Both the position numbers and the translations under genes were made by a program. From the NCBI RefSeq assembly GCF_900112575.1, contig NZ_FOMH01000011.1, forward strand, positions 124,001 to 188,000: a stretch of DNA of 64,000 nucleotides. Reading direction: 5' to 3'. The notes below the pieces were generated by a model. That model ran no database searches, was not told where the DNA came from, and saw only the letters and a list, made by a program, of their open reading frames with translations. The first letter of the stretch is position 1. Each line of letters opens with the position of its first letter. This DNA is from Flavobacterium phragmitis. Lineage in GTDB: Bacteria > Bacteroidota > Bacteroidia > Flavobacteriales > Flavobacteriaceae. This document shows, piece after piece, positions 27,080-34,715 of this stretch.

Positions 27080-27670
27080 TTACTTATTCCATCTAGAAAC
27101 GTTATAACTTTTGCTACAAATTGCATCAAAAATTATATTATTATCATCCAAATATTTTTTATAAACTTCTATTTTCTCATCTTGTCCTTGAAGCTCTGGA
27201 GAAACTAAACAAAGTTTAAATCCATTCTCTTTCAATTTTAAAAAGGAATTAGCGTCTATTGGCATTTTAGTAAAACAATCAACCCAAACCCATTCCACTT
27301 TTCCTTTCAAATTTAAAATCGTCTCAATGGTTTCGAATTCTGAAAATCTCAAGGCCACGTTCTTTTCACCCATTTTTGACAATAAATATATCATTGGAAA
27401 TGAACTATCAAGAAAAAAATATTTTTGAATGCTATACTTTTGAAGTAGTTCTAAAACTTTATGTTCTATACGCTCACTTTTTATATTCAATATCATTGTC
27501 CCATGATCGTAATATTTAAGATAGCCTTCAAAATCTTCTCCATCAGTAAAAGGATCATGCTGAAGAATTAGACGTTGTCCATAATCTCTTAAATCAAGTT
27601 CTACACCATAATTTTTTGGCACTTTCCTCAACTCTTCGACTGTATTTACTCTATGTGAGATAAATTCCAT
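27080..27670 (-). CDS. GDPD-like phosphodiesterase domain protein
   Basis: A 196-residue protein with the pattern of the glycerophosphodiester phosphodiesterase/PI-PLC-like barrel. 'MEFISHRVNTVEELRK' gives the first His-Arg, 'GVELDLRDYGQ' the E-x-D metal pair, 'LILQHDPFTDGED' the second histidine, and 'TMILNIKSERIE' the following lysine strand. It is shorter than the usual 240-300 residues and has no signal peptide, so it acts in the cytoplasm. It shares one base with the DPM1-like gene. In this cassette it could cleave or rearrange a phosphodiester such as an NDP-polyol or cyclic phosphate; no substrate can be assigned. Confidence 0.7.
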   Translation of the reverse strand: MEFISHRVNTVEELRKVPKNYGVELDLRDYGQRLILQHDPFTDGEDFEGYLKYYDHGTMILNIKSERIEHKVLELLQKYSIQKYFFLDSSFPMIYLLSKMGEKNVALRFSEFETIETILNLKGKVEWVWVDCFTKMPIDANSFLKLKENGFKLCLVSPELQGQDEKIEVYKKYLDDNNIIFDAICSKSYNVSRWNK

Positions 27671-28383
27671 TACAATTCTTTTTTTAACTTAACACTAAAA
27701 TCCATTGTTCTTTTTATAAACTTCCATTTAGAAGCTAAACCTGTATTCCAACTTGATTCTCCGTGAATCCTTGGAGGAAAAAAAACATCAATACGAATTA
27801 CGTCAAGCCCTTTTCTCCTTGCCATATAAAGAAGATATAAATCAAGAGAGAAATCTTTAGGAATATTTTCTAAATTCTCAAAAAAACTTCGATGAAATAC
27901 GTTTGGTTGAGCATTTATATCCCACAAACTTGTTCTTAAATATATTGTTTCAAAAATACTCATACCGGTAGTAAAGAATTGATCTAAAAACTTACGTTTT
28001 TTCCGATCGCCTTTCACATAAGTATTTTTTGGATTTGTGGCATTTTTAATTATATCAAATGCTTTTATAACATCTGCTGGATCTGTTTGCATATCTGCAT
28101 GAGTATATCCAATAAAATCACTTTTAGCTTCTCTTAATCCAGAAGTAATACCATATCCGTAGCCTTGGTTAATTTCAACTTTAACAACTCTTGCAAAATT
28201 ATAATTCGGAACTAACTCTGCAAATACAGCTTCACTGTTATCTAAAGATCCGTTGTTTACAAGAATAACCTCAATCTCATTAGTTTTGATTACTTCATTA
28301 AACTTATTTAAAATTAGAGAAATGTTTTTCTCTTCGTTGTAGCATGGTATAATAATAGATAATTTTATTTTACTTTCTTCCAT
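27670..28383 (-). CDS. DPM1/GtrB-like GT2, polyprenyl-phosphate sugar synthase
   Basis: A 237-residue family 2 transferase of the dolichyl-phosphate mannose synthase type: 'LSIIIPCYNEEKNISLIL', 'VILVNNGSLDNS', 'GYGYGITSGLREAKSDFI' and the metal motif 'YTHADMQTDPADV'. It lacks the two C-terminal membrane helices of GtrB, so it is closer to the soluble DPM1 form that works with a separate membrane partner; GtrA is encoded three genes upstream. Predicted product: a polyprenyl-phosphate-linked monosaccharide for use outside the inner membrane. It overlaps the upstream GT39-like gene by 19 bases. Confidence 0.87.
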   Translation of the reverse strand: MEESKIKLSIIIPCYNEEKNISLILNKFNEVIKTNEIEVILVNNGSLDNSEAVFAELVPNYNFARVVKVEINQGYGYGITSGLREAKSDFIGYTHADMQTDPADVIKAFDIIKNATNPKNTYVKGDRKKRKFLDQFFTTGMSIFETIYLRTSLWDINAQPNVFHRSFFENLENIPKDFSLDLYLLYMARRKGLDVIRIDVFFPPRIHGESSWNTGLASKWKFIKRTMDFSVKLKKEL

Positions 28384-29939
28384 ATATAAAAATACTTGTT
28401 GTCAGCGAATTTTTCATACCCTAAATCACCGTTTTTATTAAAATTTTCAATTATCTCAAGTGACTTAGAATATTTACCAGATTTTATTTTTTGGTCGTCA
28501 AAATAAATATCCTGCTTTGATAAAATTACTAAATCCATCTTTTTAAAATTTGTGGAGTCTTTTGTCACTGATTTTTCCAAAAACGCATCTAAATTAATCA
28601 TACTTAAATCAATTGGCTCATAGAGGACATTAATATTTTCATAGCTCAAACCCAGTTTTTTATAATCAAACGGCTGATAAGAACTTATTAAAATATTCGT
28701 TTTATTGCTTGTTTGCCCGCTCAGTTCTTTTAATAAAATATTACTTATTTCTTTTTGTTTTACTAATGATAATGCTCTCTTTTGATGGAACCCTGTTGAC
28801 AATTCAAATTTATAATTTGATATGTGAGAAATTATTTGAAGCGAAATTATAGTTGCTAAGTAAACATATTTGTATTTATCAAATTTTAAAAGTAATGATA
28901 TTAAAAGTAACGGTGCAATTGTAAATATGGATAAATAATAATGCTGCCAGTCTTTATTAACCATTAAAAATAGATAAACAATGTTTATGCAAAAATAGCA
29001 CCCTAGAATTGGAAACATTGATTTCTTTTTTTCTCTATTAAAAAGAAAAATCACCAAAGATAAGGAGAGTAGAATAAGAAAATAAAACAATATATAATTG
29101 AGATAATAAACATCAATCGCATTATATATTTTGCTGCTAATAGATACTTTTACATTCAATCCATGATTTGTGGCATTAGATTTCATATTTACGATAAAAG
29201 AACTAATGAACGCTTTGAACCCTGTTGGATGTATTAAATATGGATTTGTCAAAACAAATAATGCAATTGATATACCTATATATTTAAAAAGTAATTTTAT
29301 TTTAAAAAAGATATCTTTTAAATATCGATGTGTGATATTATCATAAAAAATAAAAATAAATACGACAGGTAAAAAAGTGATTGCTTGAATTTTTGTAGCA
29401 ATAGAAATTCCAAAAGAAACACTAGACCACCAAAAATATTTTTTAAAATTCCAGTTGTCCTTAGCCAAAAAATAGATTGCCAAAACACTAAAAAAAGTCA
29501 TCATCCAATCTGGATGAAACCACATTGCGTTTTTCCAGAATCCTGGCATTGTAAAGAGAATGAAAGAAATCAAAATAGACGAATATTCATCTATGTACAT
29601 TCTTGCTATCTTATAAATGTACCATGCAGAGCCTACAGCAAAAAGGGCAGTTATTACTCTTGGAATATATATAGCCATTTCTGTATTTCCGGAAGCAATA
29701 AATGGACTAGCTGCTAATAAATTTAAAAAGAAAAAACTAAATCCATAACTATAAAAACTAAATGAAAATAACTTTTTAATATCAAATGTCATTAATCCAT
29801 CATACATGTTTAATAAACTTCCATGAAAAGCATATTCATCAATACTATAGTTACTTAAAAAACCAATATTTAAGTTTCTATAATTGATATACAACAATGC
29901 AAGGAAAACGATGGATAACAGTGCAATATTTTTTTTCAT
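28365..29939 (-). CDS. GT39/PMT-like polyprenol-dependent glycosyltransferase, polytopic
   Basis: A 524-residue integral membrane protein with about ten hydrophobic segments. The first periplasmic loop has the acidic pair in 'NYSIDEYAFHGSLLN', as in GT-C enzymes of the PMT/ArnT class, followed by 'YIPRVITALFAVGSAWYIY'. A soluble tail begins near residue 390. GT-C enzymes take a sugar from a polyprenyl phosphate, so the DPM1-like gene next to it probably makes the donor and GtrA flips it. This trio matches the three-part Gtr arrangement for adding side branches to O-antigens. Confidence 0.82.
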   Translation of the reverse strand: MKKNIALLSIVFLALLYINYRNLNIGFLSNYSIDEYAFHGSLLNMYDGLMTFDIKKLFSFSFYSYGFSFFFLNLLAASPFIASGNTEMAIYIPRVITALFAVGSAWYIYKIARMYIDEYSSILISFILFTMPGFWKNAMWFHPDWMMTFFSVLAIYFLAKDNWNFKKYFWWSSVSFGISIATKIQAITFLPVVFIFIFYDNITHRYLKDIFFKIKLLFKYIGISIALFVLTNPYLIHPTGFKAFISSFIVNMKSNATNHGLNVKVSISSKIYNAIDVYYLNYILFYFLILLSLSLVIFLFNREKKKSMFPILGCYFCINIVYLFLMVNKDWQHYYLSIFTIAPLLLISLLLKFDKYKYVYLATIISLQIISHISNYKFELSTGFHQKRALSLVKQKEISNILLKELSGQTSNKTNILISSYQPFDYKKLGLSYENINVLYEPIDLSMINLDAFLEKSVTKDSTNFKKMDLVILSKQDIYFDDQKIKSGKYSKSLEIIENFNKNGDLGYEKFADNKYFYIWKKVK

Positions 29940-29942
29940 ACT

Positions 29943-30929
29943 TTATTTTATTAATCCTATAAATTTAAACTTATCACTTACTCTCATCAATAACTTAGAC
30001 AAAATAATTGGTACTCCAATTGACAAAACAAAAGTTATTAATAAAAATATTATATTTAAAATAAGATTATCAAATTGAAGCAATTCCGGAATTTTATATA
30101 AGATAATTACGTGCATCAAAAAAATTGGGAATGAATAAAAACCAATATAAGCTAACTGCTTGTTATAATTCAATTTCAAAAACAAAATAAAAATTGAAAT
30201 ATTCAGAATTAAAAAAGAAATATAGCCTACTAGAGTAGCAGGAACTGAAAATTGTGCTAAGTCGATTCTAGAGTGAAATTGCGTAATGGTTTTAATTGGT
30301 TCAAAATAAAACAGGATTGCAATTGAACCGAAAATCATCAATAGTATTAATGAAAAATTTATACTTTCAATTATTCTTTCGTTTTCATAAATATATTTAA
30401 TTAAAAAAATTAAAAGAAAGAGATAGAAAGCTACATCAATTCCGAAAGGAACTTTATTATGAATTAATGCTATCTCACTAGAAAAACAGAACGTTAATAT
30501 AGAAATTGCTAATAAAATAATTTTAAATGATCTGGATGATAGATTAAACACAAAAAAGAAAGTATTTAACGACAAAAGTGCTGGTAGAAACCAAAGAATA
30601 GATTTTATAGAATTCCAATTACCGATAATGATTTTTTCAAAAAAAAGTTGATAATTTTCTAAAAACAAAAACCTGTTTTCATAAAAAAACCAAAAAACAT
30701 ACGGTAATAAAATCAACGCTACTCTTTTAACCAACCATTTATAGTCACTCTTTATAAATAGAACAGAAAGCGCAAAGAAAAGAGGCATATGAAAAAAATA
30801 TATACACGAAGTTAAGGCTGTAAAAAAATTACTTTTTTCGATAAAAAAAAGATTAAATGGAATATGTCCATAAACTACCCATACCATTAAAAAACCTTTT
30901 AATGTATCTAATCTTAAATCTCTTCTCAT
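29943..30929 (-). CDS. Acyltransferase 3 family membrane protein
   Basis: A 328-residue membrane acyltransferase with about ten hydrophobic helices. 'RLDTLKGFLMVWVVYGHIP' near the N-terminus contains the R-x10-H-type catalytic motif, and 'IYFFHMPLFFALSVLFI' follows, as in fucose 4-O-acetylase-like proteins. It probably O-acetylates a sugar of the glycan on the periplasmic face. It overlaps gtrA by four bases and ends three bases before the GT39-like gene, so it belongs to the cassette. Confidence 0.88.
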   Translation of the reverse strand: MRRDLRLDTLKGFLMVWVVYGHIPFNLFFIEKSNFFTALTSCIYFFHMPLFFALSVLFIKSDYKWLVKRVALILLPYVFWFFYENRFLFLENYQLFFEKIIIGNWNSIKSILWFLPALLSLNTFFFVFNLSSRSFKIILLAISILTFCFSSEIALIHNKVPFGIDVAFYLFLLIFLIKYIYENERIIESINFSLILLMIFGSIAILFYFEPIKTITQFHSRIDLAQFSVPATLVGYISFLILNISIFILFLKLNYNKQLAYIGFYSFPIFLMHVIILYKIPELLQFDNLILNIIFLLITFVLSIGVPIILSKLLMRVSDKFKFIGLIK

Positions 30930-31294
30930 TTAAAAACCCAAAATTTTTGCCCAATAAAATTGAGTACTGTACTTGTCGCTGTTGCTGCCAAAAAAGCAAC
31001 AACAATTACGTTAGTATTATTTAATACATATTTATTAACTAATACATTTGCGCCTAGTGTGATACTATACAATATTACAAATCGCAAAATTTCTACATAT
31101 GATTTTTCTTTTTTCTCAAAAGTCCAATATTTGTTTATTATATATGCTACTATAGTGCCTAAAATAAATGAAATTGCTTTAGCACTATTATGTTGGAGGA
31201 GTTTTAAAAGCAAATAGTAAGTACTCAAGTCTACAAACACGGCGCTAAATCCTGCTACTAAAAATCTTAACAGTTCTTTCTTTATTGTGTTCAT
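30926..31294 (-). CDS. GtrA-family membrane protein (sugar-polyprenyl-phosphate flippase candidate)
   Basis: A 122-residue protein with four hydrophobic helices and the GtrA hallmarks 'ELLRFLVAGFSAVFVDLSTY', 'NKYWTFEKK' and 'LNFIGQKFWVFK' at the C-terminus. GtrA proteins are thought to move polyprenyl-phosphate-linked sugars across the inner membrane for a periplasmic transferase. Four-base overlaps with the nucleotidyltransferase upstream and the acyltransferase downstream indicate coupled translation. Confidence 0.92.
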   Translation of the reverse strand: MNTIKKELLRFLVAGFSAVFVDLSTYYLLLKLLQHNSAKAISFILGTIVAYIINKYWTFEKKEKSYVEILRFVILYSITLGANVLVNKYVLNNTNVIVVAFLAATATSTVLNFIGQKFWVFK

Positions 31295-32937
31295 AAATAC
31301 TCCTGTTGGAAAGTATTGTATTTTTTGTCTAGTGTTTCCAATTCTGTCCTTTCAATTGTAATATCTTTTTCCAGACGATATGGATGCCAAGACGCTTTAT
31401 GAAAGAAACTCTGCCAGTATACAAATGTTTCGTAGTCATTCGGAGTTCCCCAACAGATATAGTCGTCTATTTCAAAAACTTTAACTTTGTATCCCATACT
31501 TATAAGTTCCCCCATTAAACTATCGACATAATATTCTCCGTTAATTCGAATATTTTTATCTAATAAGTTTTTTAAAGCTTCATTAAAAAAGGCCACTTTT
31601 TTGAAGTAAAATGCTCCAACAATAGCATGATCGTTATAAGGATTGTCTGAAATTGGTATTTTTACAGATACACCTGTGGCATTATTAACTTCATCTGTAT
31701 TTACCCATCCATACATTTGTGGATTAATTTTACTCGAAATATGATGTCTGAATGTAAATATAATTGCATCTACATTTTCATCCTTCATTAATTCCTGATA
31801 TTTCTCTCTATTATAGATCATACCATTATCAGTTGCGGCTATTAATAAAGATGAATCTTCTAGTACATGTTTTAAACCTATGCTGCAAGTTATAGCTTGC
31901 CCTTCTGTAACTTCATCAATAGCAATGATTTCACATTCCGAAAATTGATCTCTTAGAGTTCTTTCTAATGGATAATTATCCAAATGTTCTTTTAATGTTA
32001 CAAAAACATGCTTTTCGCTATTGGGTAAAGAATTTGCCGCCTGGATAATCATTGGTTTGCCCCCCACTTTTATTAGTGGCTTTGGATCAACATAACCAGC
32101 AGACACAAATCTACTACCTCTTCCTGCTAAAGGAATCAGAGTCACACTGTTTTTCAACGGCGTACTTTTCAGTGTTTCATTGCAAGCATTTCTGAAATAT
32201 TTGGACCAACTATTATATTCTTCTACATCTTGAGGAGTTCCCCATTGTAACATATGCTGAATATCATATATAGATACTTTTAATTCGTCATTAACCATAA
32301 GATTATAAATCAACGAAACATAAAATTCTCCGTTTAAATTTATATTCTTAGCCATCAACTCATTAAAATATTTTTTTACGTAACTTCCTTTTTTAAAGTA
32401 GTATGTTCCATTTGAGGCATACTCATTCATTCTATCATCTGTAAATGGATCTTTTTCTTTTATTTCCAACATCCATTGTTTTTCATCTCGCATAAATGCA
32501 TAATTAGTTGTACCAAGCATATGTGGATGAAATCTTTTATATGATGGTAATGCACCATCTGCATCTCTACTTCTGGTATGTATTAGAAAATCTTTATAAT
32601 CCCAATAAGTTCCAAAATCACAATAATTTACAATAACCTCCTCATCATCTTCGATTAAATGCTCTATTAAATGGACTGCATAAACTGGCCCTTTTTTATG
32701 ATTTGGAATTTCAACAATATTAGCATTTGGTCTTATATCCAATAGTATTTCACGCATATTGGTTTCTTTTAAATGCTTTGCATTACAAATGAATGTAAAT
32801 TTCTCTTCGCCAGGAAACAAATCGCAAACATGTTCTATGATAGGTTTGCCATCGATTTCTATTAAAGGTTTTGGTGTAGAATATCCTGCTTCTATAAATC
32901 TGTTGCCAATTCCTGACATTGGTACAATTATATGCAT
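31291..32937 (-). CDS. Tandem double nucleotidyltransferase
   Basis: A 548-residue cytoplasmic protein made of two complete sugar-phosphate nucleotidyltransferase domains. Domain 1 (about 1-255) begins 'IVPMSGIGNRFIEAGYSTPK' and ends 'LQWGTPQDVEEYNSW'; domain 2 (about 263-530) begins 'LIPLAGRGSRFVSAGYVDPK' and ends 'ICWGTPNDYETFVYW'. Both keep the GxGxRF loop, the PKPLI lysine and the closing WGTP motif, so both look active. The halves are diverged, which argues for two different substrates or a catalytic/regulatory split. Within the cassette it would activate the product of the kinase, phosphatase and aldolase genes. Neither nucleotide nor sugar can be named. Confidence 0.88.
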   Translation of the reverse strand: MHIIVPMSGIGNRFIEAGYSTPKPLIEIDGKPIIEHVCDLFPGEEKFTFICNAKHLKETNMREILLDIRPNANIVEIPNHKKGPVYAVHLIEHLIEDDEEVIVNYCDFGTYWDYKDFLIHTRSRDADGALPSYKRFHPHMLGTTNYAFMRDEKQWMLEIKEKDPFTDDRMNEYASNGTYYFKKGSYVKKYFNELMAKNINLNGEFYVSLIYNLMVNDELKVSIYDIQHMLQWGTPQDVEEYNSWSKYFRNACNETLKSTPLKNSVTLIPLAGRGSRFVSAGYVDPKPLIKVGGKPMIIQAANSLPNSEKHVFVTLKEHLDNYPLERTLRDQFSECEIIAIDEVTEGQAITCSIGLKHVLEDSSLLIAATDNGMIYNREKYQELMKDENVDAIIFTFRHHISSKINPQMYGWVNTDEVNNATGVSVKIPISDNPYNDHAIVGAFYFKKVAFFNEALKNLLDKNIRINGEYYVDSLMGELISMGYKVKVFEIDDYICWGTPNDYETFVYWQSFFHKASWHPYRLEKDITIERTELETLDKKYNTFQQEYL

Positions 32938-32958
32938 GTTTATTTGATGTAAATTAAT

Positions 32959-34038
32959 TTATATTTTTTGTCTAAATTTCTCTGCCTCCCAGTTAGAAAG
33001 ATAAAATAATTCATCTTCTTCTAAAAAGTTAATTGTTTCGATATTACTATTCACCAAGACTGTTATATGAAATTTAAAAACGTCTTCTATTTCTCTTGCT
33101 TTCTTAACATTAGAGCTAATAAAAAATATTTTATGGTCATATAAAATCACTTTGGGCCATTCGTGATATTTATTTTTATAATCCTCAATGCTTTTTGAAT
33201 CGTTTAGGGAGTTTATTTTAACTGCATTAACTCCGCAGTATACAAAAGAATCTGGGCAAAATGCAGATTCAAAAAATAACTTTTCGTTTAATTTCAGTTG
33301 CTTATTTAAAAATATATCTTGACATAAATAAGATATACTCGTACTTGTACTTTTATCATTTACACTATTAAGTAAATTAGTTATTTTATTTGTCACCTTA
33401 TAATGGGACATATCTACATTTAGATAATTTTCAATTTTATCTAAAACATATTCGGTAAGTTTTTTAATATCTTCTTTCGCATCAGATGTAATTATTAAAC
33501 CATGATTTTGTAAAAAAATAATATTAGGAATTTTATCTAACTTTTTAAGCTCTTGCTCTAAAACAATAGCCAACTCCACACCTGGAGTTTGATATTCTAC
33601 AAAAACTATTAAATCATTTTCAAAAATATCATTCAATATTGACAAACAATTTTCTTTCGCTAATATTACATTAGTAACAACTGCATGCGTGTGTAATGTA
33701 TATTTAAGTAATAATGAATGAAGCAGAGTTTCTATCGAAGGTCTGTTATTATTATCAATAGTTGCCTCTTTTATTAATAATGAAGTAATATTTTCTCTTT
33801 CTCTTTTATCCTTACTATTAATAATAGTTTCATTATTTAAAATATCTGAAACTTTTTTAGTAATTACTGTCGAGTAACCTGATTTTTCAGTAACATCACT
33901 TAGAGAAAGCCCAGAGGATTTTATAATCATCTCTCCATTGTCAAATTTTACAGAGCTATTACCTCCACCAGCTTGTGTTAAATCGAATCGTTCACCAGCG
34001 TATTTTGAAATTTCAACTAATTCTTTTATCTCTTTCAT
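32959..34038 (-). CDS. Class II aldolase/adducin-family protein, long form
   Basis: A 359-residue protein. The first 210 residues are a class II aldolase/L-ribulose-5-phosphate 4-epimerase fold: 'LTQAGGGNSSVKF' (phosphate loop), 'SSGLSLSDV', a glutamate at about 103, zinc histidines at about 116 and 118 in 'YTLHTHAVV' and 179 in 'IFLQNHGLII'. About 150 further residues have no counterpart in the basic 210-230-residue enzymes. It overlaps the HAD gene by four bases. Family chemistry is retro-aldol cleavage or epimerisation of a sugar phosphate. Here it may make or split the unusual precursor handled by the cassette kinase. Confidence 0.85.
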   Translation of the reverse strand: MKEIKELVEISKYAGERFDLTQAGGGNSSVKFDNGEMIIKSSGLSLSDVTEKSGYSTVITKKVSDILNNETIINSKDKRERENITSLLIKEATIDNNNRPSIETLLHSLLLKYTLHTHAVVTNVILAKENCLSILNDIFENDLIVFVEYQTPGVELAIVLEQELKKLDKIPNIIFLQNHGLIITSDAKEDIKKLTEYVLDKIENYLNVDMSHYKVTNKITNLLNSVNDKSTSTSISYLCQDIFLNKQLKLNEKLFFESAFCPDSFVYCGVNAVKINSLNDSKSIEDYKNKYHEWPKVILYDHKIFFISSNVKKAREIEDVFKFHITVLVNSNIETINFLEEDELFYLSNWEAEKFRQKI

Positions 34039-34715
34039 ACCAAATCTAAAATTTCTTTAAAGGTTTTTGCCTCTAAAACCATACTTTTATCAAAATCTTC
34101 TATATTATTGCTTTCATTTAGCCAAATGGATTTGATTCCTAAATTAGTTGCACCGAAAATATCTTTCTTGAAGTTATCACCAATCATGCAAACATCATTG
34201 GGTTGTAATTGCAGTTTTTTTAATCCAACCATAAACATATATGGATGTGGTTTTTCTCTTCCAGCCTCTTCACTAGTCACAATATGATTACAATATTTAT
34301 CTAATTGCAACTGTTTAATCTTTCGATATTGAATATGAGCTGTTAAATCCGTTACTAAACAAATATTCCCTTTGTATTTTTCTAGAAAATCATATATCCC
34401 TTCGTATGGCTGAATTTCTTCGAGAAAGTTATCCCAATAAATATTGTAAATATCAAAGCTATGTTTTAAGGGATTAACCTGTAGCGATTCTAATGTTTTT
34501 TGAAAATATAATAATCTATTATGAGAAGCTGCTGTTTCGGCAAGCTCTATATTTACTTGTCTCCTTGCATTCTCATAAGCTTCTTTTATGTCGATTTCGT
34601 TAAAATTTAAAGTTTCTGAACAATATTCTATTACTTTATTCTTCGCATAATTGTGAGCTGTATCGTAATGATATAATGTATTATCGATATCTAAAAGAAT
34701 TCCCTTAAATTTCAT
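34035..34715 (-). CDS. HAD-family phosphatase
   Basis: A 226-residue HAD hydrolase. Motif I 'GILLDIDNTLYHYDTA', motif II 'ICLVTDLTA', motif III 'AGREKPHPYMF', motif IV 'CMIGDNFKKDIFG'. The alpha-helical cap between motifs I and II suggests a small phosphorylated substrate. Four-base overlaps on both sides tie it to the kinase fusion and the aldolase, so it probably removes a phosphate in that pathway. It is related to the second HAD protein of the locus (21,315-21,986) but is not a close copy. Confidence 0.9.
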   Translation of the reverse strand: MKFKGILLDIDNTLYHYDTAHNYAKNKVIEYCSETLNFNEIDIKEAYENARRQVNIELAETAASHNRLLYFQKTLESLQVNPLKHSFDIYNIYWDNFLEEIQPYEGIYDFLEKYKGNICLVTDLTAHIQYRKIKQLQLDKYCNHIVTSEEAGREKPHPYMFMVGLKKLQLQPNDVCMIGDNFKKDIFGATNLGIKSIWLNESNNIEDFDKSMVLEAKTFKEILDLV

